From Selaginella tamariscina (lineage: Eukaryota; Streptophyta; Lycopodiopsida; Selaginellales; Selaginellaceae), in contig PUQB01000066.1 of assembly GCA_003024785.1 (NCBI GenBank), positions 310,001 to 374,000 on the forward strand: 64,000 nt of DNA, read 5' to 3'. Positions 1 through 13,736 of the stretch are shown here, piece after piece; position 1 is the first letter of the stretch; each line of letters starts with the position of its first letter. The notes under the pieces are model-generated. The model made no database searches. It was not told the DNA's origin and was given only the letters and a program-made list of their open reading frames with translations. Made by a program: the position numbers and the translations under genes.

Positions 1-169
1 TAGAGTTTCTTGCAAATACCTAACGACACCCGGCCGGACCATCACTAGATACCCAAGTGCACTATGCGGGCCTGTTTCTTCTACATCTAGGGTTCGTCAC
101 ATAATCCAGTAGGTAACAACAGTCAAACCCCAAAGTAAAGGGTCGAGTCATAGTAAAAACTATGACACA
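1..169 (-). repeat. 3' LTR of the left chromovirus, partial
   Basis: The first 169 bases repeat 6500-6668 with 8 differences, all transitions. Just inside lies a purine-rich tract on the minus strand (complement of about 170-182, CTCCCCGCCTTTG), which fits the polypurine tract priming plus-strand synthesis. The rest of this LTR is outside the window. Confidence 0.9.
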
Positions 170-545
170 CTCCCCGCCTTTGAAAATGTCAACGTCCTCG
201 TTGACGTCTAACTCCAAGACTAGACTAGGTTAGGAAAAATTAACTGAAAACTAACGCTAATCACTCTATGCGGAGTCAGCAAAAAGTTCACAAGTTTTAT
301 TACCCCCCTTGCATTACGCGAAGCCAAATACTTCAGAACCGTCGTTCACTGAGTGAGAACTCAGCTGCCGGAGGTACCACCTGCGACAAGAAGTCATTTG
401 GAGACCTTTTGCACGTCTGCAAAGTCTGTCACCCGACACAGACAACAAGTTAGTTAATTTCTTTTAGTTAACTAGAATTTATATCGGAGGCCTCTAGTTA
501 ATGTTGTCTGTCGGCCCCTAGGTTAAGAAGAAATAACTTTATTCC

Positions 546-3500
546 TTAATTAGTTTGAGACCTTGCCTCAAACTCATTCACCAACTCCATCGCGTTTTGT
601 AGATTCTCCAATGGTTCCCATGTCGATTCGCACGCCGGATAGCCTTTCCATTGAAAGATACTCAAACTTACGTTTTCGTGGTCCATAAACCTTCCTTTTG
701 CCCAATATGGATTCGACTTCGTACTCCGTACCTTCATGAACCAGCTCAGGGGGCGGACGTAAGTTTTCATATCTTTGCGGATGTTTCTCATCTTTGTGGA
801 ATGGCTCGAGCAAATTGACATGAAACACATTGTGTATTGTTCCCAACTCTGGAGGAAGATCAACTCATAAGCCACTTTCCCTACTTGCTTCACCACCTTG
901 TATGGACCTATGTAGTGCGATAGAAACTTCCTCGAAAGAGTCGTTGGAACCTTCAGGTTTTTGGTACTCAACAATACCATATCCCCAACCTGATACTCTA
1001 CATCCCGCCGATGCTTATCGTACTGCTGACGATACCTTTCCTGTGCTGCAGCCATCGCTTGACGAGCAGCTTCCCATGTTCGATACAATTGTCCCGTGAA
1101 CTCTGCTACAGATGGAACTCGATTGCTATCGTCTTTCGGTAACACCATACTCTGAGGAATACCACCCTTATTCCCAGTTAACACTTCCATCGGGCTACAT
1201 CCGATTGCAGTGTGTCGAGTTATTGTAACATATCTCAGCCATATCAAGTGTTCAGCCCAATCAAGTTGATCACCTTGAACATAGCATCTGAGATAGTCCT
1301 CGACTTGTCGGTTCACTCTCTCCGTTTGACCATCGTTTGCGGATGGTAAGCCGTACTGAACTTCAGCATCGTACCAAACTGCTTAAACAATGTCCCCAAA
1401 ACTTCCCGTAAATCGAGGATCCCGATCTGAGATCATTTTCCGGTAGTCCGCGCACTCTTATGACTTCGTGGAAGAACAACTTCGCTTTGAATTGCATTCA
1501 CTGTCTTTAATGAAATGAGCAACCTTTGAAAACCGATCGACTACCACCATGAGCATTAAAACCACAAGATTTTGGCAATCCCATGATAAAGTCCAAAGTA
1601 ACACTTTGAAATGGCCGCTCTGGAATCGGTATACACTGCAACTTCCCAGCTCGTTTTTGCGATCGGCTTTACTTGTTGACATGTGGGGCATGTCTTGACA
1701 TACTTGGCAACATCATCTATCATACCCGGCCAATAGAATCCCTGTTTCAACAAAGCCAACGTCTTATGCCTTCCACCATGTCCTGCCAAAGGAACGTCGT
1801 GATGCTCTCTTAATAGCCTCTCCCTCCATGTCCCTTCTGGAACATAGAGTCTCTTTTCTTTATAATAAAGAACTCCATCTCGTACGCAAAATGCGCCTGT
1901 TTGAGTGCATCCATTCGACTTTCTATTCCTGCTGGAATATTACCATCTCTTCGTAACTGATGAACTTGTTTCCTCTTTGCCACCAGGCTCAAAGCCTCCT
2001 TAGCAAACTTGTCCTGAGGATACGCCGTCACAAATTCATCCACCAAAGTTGACACGGGTGCTGACATAATCGAAGATGACCCTTTCCTACTGAGTGCATC
2101 AGCTACCACATTGTCCTTTCCCGCTTTATGTTTGATTTCAGGCTGAAATCGTGCCAACTTCTGCTGCCATCTAGCATACTTTCGGCGATAGCTTCGGCTG
2201 CGTTTCAAAATACCTTAGAGTTACACTATCTGTCCAAACCACAGTGCCATGACTTGGAAGATAATGACGCCAATACTCCAAGGAAGCAACAATAGCATAC
2301 ATCTCCTTTTCGTGAGTAGGCCATCGAGTTTGCGGCATCTAACTTCTTCGAGAAAAAGGACACTGGATGTCCTTTCTGTTGCAATACACCACCAATTGCA
2401 AAGTCGGAAGCGTCACATTCTACTTCAAAGGGATCTTCAAAGATGGGCAACTGCAAAACTGGCTCAGAAGAGATAGCCTCTTTGAGTTTGACGAACGCAC
2501 GTTGGCACTCTGGAGTCCAATGCCATGGAATGTTTTTCGTAAGATCTGTCAATGGGGCCGCTATTTCCGAGTAACCCTTTATGAATCTTCGGTAATACCC
2601 TGTCAGACCAAGAAATGATCTAACTTCATGCACATCTTTTAAAGTCATCCACTCAGTAATAGCTTGAATTTTCTTTGGTCCATGGCAACCTCCCCACCTG
2701 AGATCAAGTGTTTCCCAAGAAATCTATCTTGGTTTGACCAAATGCGCACTTGCTTTCTTTAGCATACAACTGGTTCTCTCTCAACCTCTGAAACACTTTT
2801 TCTAAGTGTTCCACATGTTCCTCAATTGTCGAACTGAAAATCAGAATGTCATCAATATACACCACTACGAACTCGTCTAGATAGTCTCTAAACACATCAT
2901 CCATCATTGTGCAAAAAGTTGCTGGAGCATTGCACAACCCGAATGGAAGACTAGAAACTCAAATGATCCATAACGCGTTCGAAAAGCGGTCTTCTCAATG
3001 TCATTCTCTGCTACCCGAATCTGATGGTACCCGATCTCAAGTCTATTCTTGAAAAATACTTTGCTTTGATAGCCTATCAAATAAGTCGTCCACTCGGAAG
3101 AGGATACTTATTTTTGATAGTTATCGCGTTCAGCGCTCGATAGTCCACACACATTCGCATCGTACCATCCTTTTTCATTACGAACAAGATAGGTGCACCA
3201 TATGGCGATCGACTAGGTCGAATGTGTCCTCGACCTATCAATTCTGTCAGCTGTCTCTTCAATTTACTAACTCTTGAGGATTCAACCGATATGGGGCTCT
3301 TGCCGGTGGAGACGAACCTGGCAAAAAAATCTCTATTTGTGGTCCACAACTCGACGTGGAGGTAACTCGGGGCAAGTCTTCTGGCAACACATCCTTAAAC
3401 ATGTTCAAGACTTCCAAAATAGGTTCAGGAACAGATTCTTGACCATCTCCTATTTTGACTTCACCAGTATCCAAAACCATTGCAAGAAACACACGTTCCC

Positions 3501-3880
3501 GATGTCTAACTGCCTTACGCAACTGAGTTAAGGTAAGGAACATAGGATTCCAATCCTTATCAGTTAGCGTTTCCATTGAGCGTGTTTTTCTAATGTCCTC
3601 TTTATCTGCTGCAAGCGTGATTCGATTATCTCCAAACCCCTCATTTCGATTACATGTTTATGGAACCATTCCATACCCAAAACAAAGTCAAACCCCGTCA
3701 TATTCAAGACAACTAAGTCTAGCTTAGCCTTCCAATCTTTGATTTGGACAGGAACTGCCCTTGCTATATTATTAGTATTTTGAGAACCTTTGCCAAAATT
3801 GATCTTTATTTCACACATCTTTATTACATCCAAATTCAATCGCATACCCAAAACAAAATAAAACCTCGTCATATTCAAGA
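546..3880 (-). pseudogene. pol region of the left chromovirus (PR-RT-RH-IN-chromodomain)
   Basis: Fossil pol. Protease-like sequence lies near 3564-3878, reverse transcriptase near 2704-3350 with the YIDDIL catalytic motif, RNase H near 2226-2648 with [13 protein letters not shown], an integrase HHCC-type zinc region near 1556-1789 (CPTCQQ), and an integrase C-terminus with a chromodomain at 546-1316. The order is that of Ty3/gypsy. Several breaks are present. Confidence 0.9.
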
Positions 3881-4067
3881 CAACTAAGTCTAGCTTAGCC
3901 TTCTAATATTTGATTTGGACAGGAACTACCCTTGCTATATTATTAGTATTTTGAGAACCTTTGCCAAAATTGATATTTATTTCACACATCTTTATTACAT
4001 CCAAATTCAATCGACAAGCTAGACTAGTCGATATAAAGTTGTATGTTGCTCCCGTATCGATCATCAT

Positions 4068-5390
4068 TCAGACTCGGACCCCTCGTATCCTTCCTGTCAA
4101 ATATAGCAAAGGGTCAATTTTGTCTTGAATAGCGAATAAGGCAGGTTGTGTTTGGCACAACATTACCTCTTCTGACTCATCTTCCGGATCTTCAAGCGTT
4201 TCTGGTTCAGCAACTTCCTCTTCTACCATCGCCTTGAAATGTCCTGATTGTTGTGAAGGTGCCTGACACTCTTTAGCAAAATGACCATGCTTGTTACAGT
4301 TATAACATTTCACAACCCCGCCTGCGGAACACGGGGAGCAGACTTTGGAGCCGATCCTTTGGTCTACTGAGGAGGTGGTAACACCAATGGTTTCTGAAAT
4401 CCGGTGGGTCTTGATGTGTCCGAAAACTTAGAACTGCCGACAAAGGGACTTGCACTTCGAATTGATGGCGATTGATCTGGTCGCCTATCAAACCTTCTGA
4501 ACCCAGACTTTGGAGGAAACTTCCTTGATTTAGGTTTTCCTTCCTCCCCTTTGTACAAGTCTTCTAACGACATGCCATAAGCAACCTTTTGAGCTGCCTC
4601 TTGACATTCCGATAGTTTGTTGGCTTGTACCTTAAGATTTCTCTTCGCGTCTTTTCATTCAAGCTAGCCATGAAGCAACTTCGAGCTTCATCATCACTCA
4701 TATTTGGCACCAATCGCCGTACACTTTCGAATCGATAAACGTGGTCCATTGGACTTCCTCGAACTCCCTGTTGACAAAGTGCCAGGTCAGCACGCAATCG
4801 CAAACCGAGATCATCCGGCATATACTGCTTTTTGATCTCCTTTTTCATGTGTTTCCAGCTGTTTCGATATCCACGTTCACCTTCAACAATTCGCCACCAA
4901 GTCTTAGCTTCTTCTTTAAAAAATTGCTTGGCACACGCAACCTTTTCTGTCTTTAGCCTCAAAATAACTTTCCATATCGGACAACTAGTCATCCAAAACC
5001 TTGTAATCTTTTGAACCCATGAAATTCAAAGGCTTTACCGGTTTGAATTTACTAGGACCTCCACCACCTACTTCCGTCGAAGAATTTGATTCAGAGGAAC
5101 CTGACTCTGAGTCATGCTTCTTCTTCTTTTTCCATGTGTCTGGTTGTGGAACATCTGGCATTGCAGTATTTGTCGGAATTCGAATGGCAACATTGTCAAT
5201 TCAGTCGTTCAACCCCAAAACATCCCCTCGAAGTTTGTTTAGGGCATCCATCATTATTTTCTCGCCAACTAGGTCGTTGTTTAATTCTAGGGGTTGACCT
5301 GGATCAGCCTCATCCATCTCCTCATTTTGAGCCTCTGCGACAGCCCTCTCTGCCTCAGGCTCTGGTTGCTTTCTTTTGCTCATCATATTG
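4068..5390 (-). pseudogene. gag region of the left chromovirus
   Basis: Fossil gag. A charged N-terminal part lies near 5200-5390. A retrotransposon gag core with a conserved tryptophan-rich stretch lies around 4564-4992. A CCHC zinc knuckle (CYNCNKHGHFAKEC) lies near 4260-4313. In life this would have formed the nucleocapsid of the element. It is broken. Confidence 0.85.
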
Positions 5391-5697
5391 AACCCTAGTT
5401 TCAACACTCGGAGAATATGCTTGGAATATTCCCAATGTGAAATTGGAAACACCCTGCACAGGTTGTACACCCACACACATCAGCTTATACCAGCATAAGA
5501 ATTTCGGACATACCTAGAATCTCACGCCGACTCACTGAGCAAGTGTTCTCCTAAGTTTGACAATTCACAGGATCAAACTCTCTGTGCAGAATACAGACAT
5601 GTCAACCGAAAGCAATAGTGTATATCAAGAATTTAGAGTCATCTAAACACTGAAATACCCTACGACTTAAGGCAGTCCTACTGACCGCAGAGAACTT

Positions 5698-5709
5698 GCT
5701 CTGATACCA
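5698..5709 (-). other. Primer-binding site for initiator tRNA-Met
   Basis: The minus-strand sequence TGGTATCAGAGC is complementary to the 3' end of canonical plant initiator tRNA-Met. It lies two bases inside the 5' LTR, as expected for this class. Confidence 0.93.
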
Positions 5710-5711
5710 AT

Positions 5712-6668
5712 TGTCAGAGTTTTTACCTGGTGCCACAAAAGCGGCTTGCCAGGTGCCAACCCTGGAATCCCCTCTCTGGAAACCCCATGGAATCTGGTAA
5801 AATAACCCGTATTAGGAACCCAAGCCTTAGGAACTCAAACCCCTCTCTGACTAAGTCCATGAATGAGACTCACCTTGTGAATCAGGATACACGGACTAGC
5901 CGAGCCTTAGGTGTCGTTCCTAGCTTGGCGTGGTTGAGGTGGCCGGAGCAAGGCCTCAACCACTAGTTTTGCAAAATGTGAACTCGGGCAATGCCTTTGA
6001 GCTTGCGAGCAGGTTTTTGGACCAAGGAATCTGTCTAACTCCTTGGAAGTAACGTGCCCCTATCTCAAAGGCAAGATCCTGCCAACGATAAGGATAGTCT
6101 AACCTTAAGGTGGGTTGTACCCTGTCGTGTGGAAGTTTGGGTGACACACGGAGGGTTGCACCTTGACGACACAAGGCTTAGCTTGCACCAGTAGGAGGTT
6201 AACGAGCTCTCTTTTGAACCCAGGAAGCTTCACTACATATACTCTACCTTATTTATGTGACGGACCCCCCCCCCCCCCCCCCGTTTACCTAAGTGAGTAA
6301 GTGGGCTGGCACGGAAATGCCAGCCCTTAGAGAAAACGGTTGTCCTAACCTAATCCTAAACCTAACCCCTAGGGGGGGGGGTTAGGGCAACCCTAGGGGT
6401 GTCCCTAACCCTTTTTTGACAAGTTATAATTTGCAAAGAACCCTAATCTGGAATGTCAAAACGGGGGAGGGTTCTTTAGATGGAAGTGCTAGCTTCGCCT
6501 AGAGTTTCTTGCAAATACCTAACGACACCCGACCAAACCATCACTAGATACCCAAGTGCACTATGCAGGCCTGTTTCTTCTACATCTAGGGTTCGTCACA
6601 TAATTTAGTAGGTGACAACAGTCAAACCCCAAAGTAAAGGGTCGAGTCATAATAAAAACTATGACACA
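5712..6668 (-). repeat. 5' LTR of the left chromovirus
   Basis: About 957 bp. On the minus strand it begins TGTGTCATAG and ends CTCTGACA, giving the TG...CA ends of an LTR. Its right 169 bp recur at the left edge of the window. It contains a C homopolymer near 6268-6282 and a G run near 6365, both liable to assembly error. The target-site duplication cannot be tested because the other flank lies outside the window. Confidence 0.9.
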
Positions 6669-9600
6669 TCCCATCGTTAGTATTAATTAGTTGGGAGTTT
6701 GATGAATTTGAATGAGTTATGAGTTATTTTATGGGAATTGCACTCCCATTTGCTAACATCATGCTTAACATTAAATATTAAGTGAAATTTATGCTCCTAT
6801 TAGTATCATGTGAGAATACGCTTAAATTCAAACTAGTCAATATAAATTCAAGTGTCTTATATTTTTACAAAGCAGAACCAAAGATTAAATGTGATAATAA
6901 TACAACTCTAATGGTTTGAACATCATCCATTGCTTCTTCAAGTTTTTCAAGATTTTGTAAAGGATCACTACTTAATAAGGTTCTTTTTATTTGATAACAC
7001 TTTAATTTTAACATTTTAAATGTAGACTGACCTTCAAATTTACTTCACCTTAATTTATAAGAATGTTATGGAGTATGTATCAAATGTTATCACATTTGGG
7101 ATATGTAAAAGAGTGACCCTCAATTTGTTATATTATGAACTCGGCTATGCATGGTCATGAGCTCGATTGTGTACATCCGAGTTGTGACCTCAACTAGTAA
7201 TAGCCAAGCATATTAATTGGCTAGCTCAAGCTGAGTTGTGACCTCAATTGAGAATAGCCAAAGCCAATGCTCGATTGAGAAAAGTAACTAGCTTCATAAC
7301 TCAGTTGGCTCAAAAGTGGTTGGTACACATAGAAGGGTGCTCATGCCTTGCAAGCCTATTAGAGGAGGATCAAAAGAAGAAGAGCCTTGCTTGTTAAAAC
7401 TTGAATTAGCGCTTGTTGGCTCATGTGATAGTTACATGAATCTAAAACTTATTTAAAATATACATGCTTACCTAAGGATGGCACCTTGAATCTTTCCACT
7501 CCAATCTCCAAAAGATTTGGCCGCACCCTCCTTAAGCCCTAGCTACGCCTCATATCACTCCAATATTTGGTTGTGCCCTTCTAGAGCCCTTATGCTTTGG
7601 ATCACTCCAATCTTTGAGTGTACCTTCCTGAAGCCTTAGTTGCACTTCAATATCCAAAAGCTTTGGCAGCACCCTAGTTATGCCTTAGATCCACTCTACT
7701 CTAATGTGTAGCACCAACAACAATGCACAAGCCCTAGCCACACCCTAGTAAGTTCTTGCCTTGGATCAATACGCTATGGGAGAATAAGTGATTTATTTGA
7801 GGTCACTTAAAAAATATAAGCACCACCATAAAACTGACAAAATGAAACATTTAAATCTTAATGATGTTGAGTATAAACTCTACTAAGTGGGCATCCCATA
7901 CACTAAGTATGCGGTGGGAGCAATTTTACTCTTATAATTTTAAGCTAAGTTAACGGACAATGGGAGTCAATCTTTAATTTAAAATTAAAAATTTAATAAA
8001 TCAAGTAATTTATTTAGGTCAACCACTCACTATTTGTAAACTTAGTCCTTTATAATTAATTAAAGGAACCTTGAAATTTTTTATATTTTCAAGTCTATTC
8101 TTACAATTTTAAAAATTCATAAACTACCTTTAGTTTTAGAAAACTCATGAAACTTAAATTAAAGTTATGCATACTCCACAATTATCTTTAATTCTGTTGT
8201 ATTTACTACAATGAAATGAACATTTTTCTTAGTTTTAATCCTCTGAGTAAACTCGCTTCTTATAATGAAAAGACTGTCCCAACATAAGTTAACTTATAAG
8301 AATAAAGTGTGAGGACTTGGATATTGGCAATAAATTACTACACATGAGCCTTAATAATTATTATCAATGGAGTCAACATCAAATCCATGATTGAATAATA
8401 ATGTAGTCATTTATGTTAGTGAGTTACTTAAATAAAGTTTTACTTGAGTTTTGTCTTGCTTTAAAATGAATATGTCTTATTTTAAACTTAGAAATAAATT
8501 GAGAAATATGAAATTTTCTAAAGGCATATGAATAATTTTCCTTTAATTAAAACATAATTAATTAATTCAAAGTGAAACTATAAAATGCAGATTTAATATT
8601 AACCTATTTTAATAAGGAAAACATGATGTTCACATCCATTATTATAATATATAATGTCATAAGCTTATAATTAATTAAATGCAATGACATAATAAGCTTT
8701 ATGCGAGATATCAAGTATATATATATATATATATAAAGTAAATTATTAAGGTAAAATTAGTTTTTTAATTTAATTTTATGTTAACATATTTACCCTTTTA
8801 CAAAGATTCTTTTTATGTGTACAATTGTTCTTTGCTATATTGACAATTATGTAGTGGTTTTATTAATCCAAGCAAATAATTTTACATTTATTATATCTTT
8901 CTTGGACGTATTCTTTTAATTTTTAATTCTTTTTTTTGTTAAAGTCATAAGTTTGACTTTAATTTATAGTTTCATTATAAACCTGTTTGTTAGAATATCA
9001 ATGTTAAGTCCATGACAATTCCAAAATGCTTGCAATGCATTTATTATTTAAAAAATAAATTACACAATAAAATTTTGTTTTACACAATGACACTAAATAA
9101 AACCTTTAATATTAACCAAGTTATTTTGTAATAAAAAATTCATTTTGAATAATAATGAATTTGAATGTAATAATGTATAATGAAGATTAATATAATTTAA
9201 TACATTTGTTGCAATAATATTCTTTAGTGAAATAAAAACCATTGCCCATTTGTGAAATTACATACAAAATTTAAATAAAATTTATATTTGTGAACTAATA
9301 ACCCCAATGATTAATTATACATGTTTAATAATAAGACTAAATTTTAAAACCTCAACAATTGAGAAATCAATTTAAATTGATAATCATTATACAAGATTGT
9401 TGAAAATCATTATACATATTATTTTATAGTAAAACAAATATTTTAAATAATAATAAGTTTAAATATAATTGTATAAATAAAGATAAATACAACCTAATAT
9501 GTACAACCTTCAGTAAACATTGGATATTTTTGCATACACACACCACACACACACACACACATATATATTACATTTCTAAATAGCCTTTAAATATAAAACA

Positions 9601-12091
9601 TTTTTTTAATAAAATTAAAGTTGTTTCCAAATAAGCTAATTACTTATTTAATTTAAGACTAAATATAATTTTCTTTAAAATTTTAAATATTTCAAGGTTT
9701 CAAATTATATTTTAATAAAATATTTCAATTGAATTAACAATTTGTAGTATATTACAAATAAGAAAATACTACTATAAATTGTTTCAATATGGAAGTACTA
9801 ATTAAAAATATTCATCATAATTTAAGTTACAACTTCATCATATATTAATTTATATATTAAGTCAATATCACTATGAACTCACAAATGAGTTTACATATTT
9901 ATCATTATAGTTTAATTTAATAGAATTTAAATTTTTCTTATTAAAATTTTAGTTAATCCAGATACCAAGAGGCATCTATATTACTAATTCTTTAAAAATT
10001 ATATATATTAATATTTATTTCAAATTTTACATCAGTCATTCAACCATATGCACACCCAATTTTATCATATTTTTATTTTTATAATATCTTATTTTTACAT
10101 CACTCATTAAACATCATATTGTTCAACTTATATCATTTCACTTTTTGTATTTATATATTTTATCCTTTTTACATTATTCATTGATCATCATATTGTTCCA
10201 TTTTTATTACTTTATTTTTCATTTTTATATTGTTGATATAAAAAACCTAAACAAAATAAATAATTTTGATAATATGAAAATTAAAAAATTTAATAAATAT
10301 ATACATTCAAAGATGCAGTTCATAAACTAATCGTCACCATTTTTAAATAATACAATTAGAAATAAAACACTTCAAACTCTTTTGGTTTAATTTTAATATT
10401 TAATATAGTTCCTACATGGCCTATGATAATTAACATTCATAACAATAAAAATATTTTATTTAAAAATAAGAAAATCCATGCCCTCTTGTTGGTTATAAAT
10501 TATTTAATAAAATTTAAATTTATGAATCAATTTTATATTTATTTACATAAGAAAAACAAGACTATTAATTAAAGATTATTATTATATACAATTTCAAAAG
10601 GCACCAAATAATTAAGAATCTAAATAAATAAATATAAATATTTAGGAAAATGTCTTTTAAGCACCGGAGAGCATTCGTGCGGAAGGATGTGCAAACCACA
10701 AAGACAGTGCAAATTCACTCATTAGAATCTTAAAAACTTAACAAAGATTCATCATTAGAAATAAAAAGGGCTTACATAATCAATAATATAGAAAAACAAA
10801 TACAAATATTTATGAAATATAGTTTACGATTTGTTTTTACTTATTTTAAATTTAGAGTTTTCATGCATTAACATGAATATGTATTTTAAATATATTATGT
10901 GTATAAAATTTGTTCAAAAAATAATAATTATATTATAAAAGTTATAAATACATATGTTTAAATATATTTAAATGCATGTGTTTTTCAAAAGCTTGTTTTA
11001 TTACATAAAAAGAAAAGTTAGAGTTATTAGACTATGTAAATAATTTTAATAGTATATCAATTAGCAATTATAAAAAAAACCATCTATATTTGTTTTTAAA
11101 ACCATATAAGTGAATATTTATTTCACATGTGTTACTCCTTTATAAATTTATGTTCTTTAAAGAACCAATCATTTTGTTATATCATCAAACATAAAATATA
11201 ATTCCTATTTGAATGCAAAAACTTTAAATTTAATTATCTTTTTTGTAAATAATAAAGTGTTGATCTCGTTAAAATCAAATTTCTCAACTTGCATTTGTAA
11301 TAAGATTAAAGTTCATTAAATTAGAACACTTTTACAATCCAATTCTTTTTTATTAGTGATAATTATCTAAACTTTAATTAATTAATAAATACTAAAACCA
11401 AGGAAAAACATGTATTTAATATATATATATATAACAAATCATGTATAAAGATGAAATGTATTAATTCTAAAGGTTTTTTTAATTTATATTCTTTAAATGT
11501 ATATAAAATCATTTAAATAATTAAATTATATGAATATGATTAAGGAATAGAGGGGGCTAAAATTTAAAAACTAGCTATTAAATGTACCATTTCAGTGTAA
11601 ACACATTTTAATGCATAAAATAAAAAAAGATAACATATTTATTATTACTAATGTAGTGAATTACATGCTACATATTAAATAAATATTAAAGTTATTAAAT
11701 TATAATCATTATAAATTTAATCTTATTTCCTTTTTATATTTCAAAGATTACTCAAAGACATCGTGTCTTATATTATTTTTTCCAAAATATTCTCTTAACC
11801 ATAACATAAACTTAATCTGTTACACAAGGTAAGTAACAGGGAAGAGTAATATATATTAATGTAAGCTAGAATAATACATTAATGATAGGAATTAATAATT
11901 TCTGAATAGTAAATTTTAAGGAATATTACCTTCATATATATTCTTGCCGTCGATATTTGTTCTGTTTGATCCAACGGCTGCCAGGGCTTAAAAGGAATAT
12001 TCTAGCAAATGCCAAGGATGTTGCGACCGTCGGATAATATGGCTGATTCGACGGCTGATATTTAGGGCTAGGGCCATAGAATAGGACGGCA
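6669..12091. other. AT-rich intergenic region without recognisable genes
   Basis: About 5.4 kb, dominated by A and T, with short microsatellites: TA near 8715-8735, CA near 9538-9561 and TA near 11420. No open frame has recognisable protein similarity; the only longer one, at 10145-10330, is low-complexity AT-rich translation. No RNA gene was recognised. The last 150 bp before the CFIm68-like gene become more GC-rich and probably hold its promoter. Confidence 0.7.
7140..7760. repeat. Degenerate short direct repeats
   Basis: Two kinds of decayed direct repeat lie here. Near 7140-7290 the phrase AGTTGTGACCTCAA recurs about 45 bp apart together with AATAGCCAA. Near 7490-7760 a unit of roughly 60-70 bp recurs about four times with the themes CACTCCAAT, TTTGG, GCACCCT and GCCCTAG. 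No coding potential is seen. It could be part of an old repeat family. Confidence 0.5.
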
Positions 12092-13389
12092 ATGGAGGAC
12101 TACGAGGACCTATACGATGATGTCAATGTGGGTTTCCTCCAAGGAGAAGGTGAGAATCAGCAACAGCAGCAGGCCGGACACGCCGAGTTCTGGCAAGATG
12201 GCTACAAGCCGGATGTGCATGATCAGAAACAGAGCAATCCTGCTCCAGAAATCCCTCCACAGCCGAAGCGGTTCCCTGATGCAATCCAAGACTCTAAGCT
12301 TTCGCCTGTAAGTATCCATCGCTTATACACAGGCATACATGTGTATGTATGTACATATATGCATGTGTACACACACACACACATATATATGCATATGATG
12401 TCAGTACACAAGTTTGTTAGTTTGATGTGATGCACACACACACTGCACAGTTAACAACATGAGTCGATATACATACAATAATGTTGTGAGTATATATCCA
12501 CACACACACATATGTATACAATCTTAGGGAGTTGTGCATACAGAAGCAGCAAGATCAAACTAACGAGCAAGAAAACTCAACTCCACTTAATGAGACTTCA
12601 AGTCCGGTAGATGGAAGAACAAGTGTGTTCATATCAGACCTCCAATGGTGGACAACAGACACGGAGCTCGAAGCCGCATTAGCAGAATACGGCAAGATCA
12701 AAGGACTGAGATTCATTGAGGAGCGAGCAAGCGGGAGATCCAAGGGCGTGTGTCAAGTTGACTTTTACGACGCACAACCTGCGCAAGCATGTAAGGAAAA
12801 CATGAACGGGCGTGTGTTCAATGGACGGGCGTGTGTTGTTGCGTGGTCTCTTAGCCCCGGACAAATGCCAATGAATCCCGCTCCCCAGTCCGGGAGTAAT
12901 CCCCAGGGAACCATGAAGAAGACATCTTCTAGAGAACCTGGGAATGGTAGAGAGTATTCGAAACCAGGAATGGGATCCTCGGGACGTGGACGTGGACGGG
13001 GACGGGGACGTGGGGATTTTGGGCAAGCTCCCATTCTTGGTCCGTATGATCCGTCATTTGGTCCGAGGGGAATGTATGGGATGGGATTCATGGGGCGTGG
13101 AGGATATCCGGGACCTTATCCCGGTATTCCTCCACATGTTAACCCGGCATTCTTGGGACGTAATGAGAGGGGATGGGGTGACGGTGAATGGGATGGTGAC
13201 AAATATGAAGAGGAGAGTGCAGAGTTTAATGGGGATGTTGAAGGGAAGTCACGAGATGATAGTGGGAGGAGGCATAAGTATGAACGGGATGGGGATTGGG
13301 ATAGAGACAGGAACAGAGATAGAGAGCGGGACCGTGAGAGAGATAGGGGATGGGATGACGATTATAGTCGGAAGAGGCGCAGAGATTAG
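12092..13389 (+). CDS. CFIm68/CPSF6-like RNA-binding protein (mRNA 3'-end processing)
   Basis: Two exons, 12092-12307 and 12544-13389, with a 236 bp GT-AG intron in phase 0; about 353 residues with no break. An acidic N-terminus (MEDYEDLYDDVNVGF) is followed by a Gln/Pro linker. One RRM covers about residues 98-178, with RNP2-like VFISDLQWW, the WWTTD signature typical of CPSF6/CPSF7, and RNP1-like GRSKGVCQVDF. A Gly/Arg stretch GRGRGRGRGRG follows, then PPHVNPAF, which also occurs in animal CPSF6, then a C-terminal Arg/Asp/Glu alternating tail. The family forms cleavage factor Im with CFIm25, binds UGUA elements in pre-mRNA and affects poly(A)-site choice in the nucleus. Role inferred by similarity. 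A second family member starts at 63803. The intron is rich in CA and TA microsatellite sequence. Confidence 0.9.
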
Positions 13390-13590
13390 TGGAAAACAAA
13401 CAAATATTTGTTATTAGTAGTTCCATTTTATAAATGTTGCTTTGGCAATACAATCTCTCTCCCACACACACACACACACACACACCCATGCATGATATAT
13501 ATACACATATTGACAAGGATGCATAACATATATATGCCGTTCGAGGGCATTTGCTGTAATATATATTCTCCCTTTCTTGTCTCTCTCGGA

Positions 13591-13710
13591 TGCCCATTCT
13601 GGGCAATCAAGAACGAATATTCTCGATTCGTTGCTTTGAGGCTGCCACGTGTGAAGGCCAATTATCCCACAAGCAAGAGCTCAGCCCATAGGGGGTGCAG
13701 GGGGTATATA
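13591..13710 (+). promoter_or_regulatory. Promoter of U2 snRNA gene 1
   Basis: A TATA box (TATATAA, 13705-13711) lies about 30 bp before the RNA start. An upstream sequence element ATCCCACAAGC at 13664-13674 matches the first eight bases of the plant USE consensus RTCCCACATCG. The gap of about 30 bp between USE and TATA is near the four-helical-turn spacing of RNA polymerase II snRNA genes in plants. Further up, TGCCCATTCTGGGCA at 13591-13605 carries two inverted TGGGC cores like plant site II (TCP-type) elements. Confidence 0.8.
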
Positions 13711-13736
13711 AGGGCAGGAGCGGGCAGTGAGAATTC

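Larger units (their letters stand above)
1..6668 (-). mobile_element. Fossil Ty3/gypsy chromovirus, left end outside the window
   Basis: LTR retrotransposon on the minus strand. Reading leftward from 6668 it shows a 5' LTR, a primer-binding site for initiator tRNA-Met, gag with a CCHC zinc knuckle, a protease region, reverse transcriptase with YIDD, RNase H, an integrase zinc-binding region, an integrase C-terminus with a chromodomain-like WKGYP...TWEP stretch, then the start of the 3' LTR, which is cut by the window edge. The chromodomain places it in the chromovirus branch of Ty3/gypsy. It is broken, with roughly a dozen interruptions in its coding parts. The 169 bp of the two LTRs that can be compared differ at 8 sites (about 5 percent), suggesting insertion on the order of one to a few million years ago under usual plant substitution rates. 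Confidence 0.95.

Noticed and set aside
10145-10330. 61-codon open frame in the AT-rich spacer
   Set aside because: Phe/Ile/Tyr/Lys-rich translation of AT-rich DNA without any support.
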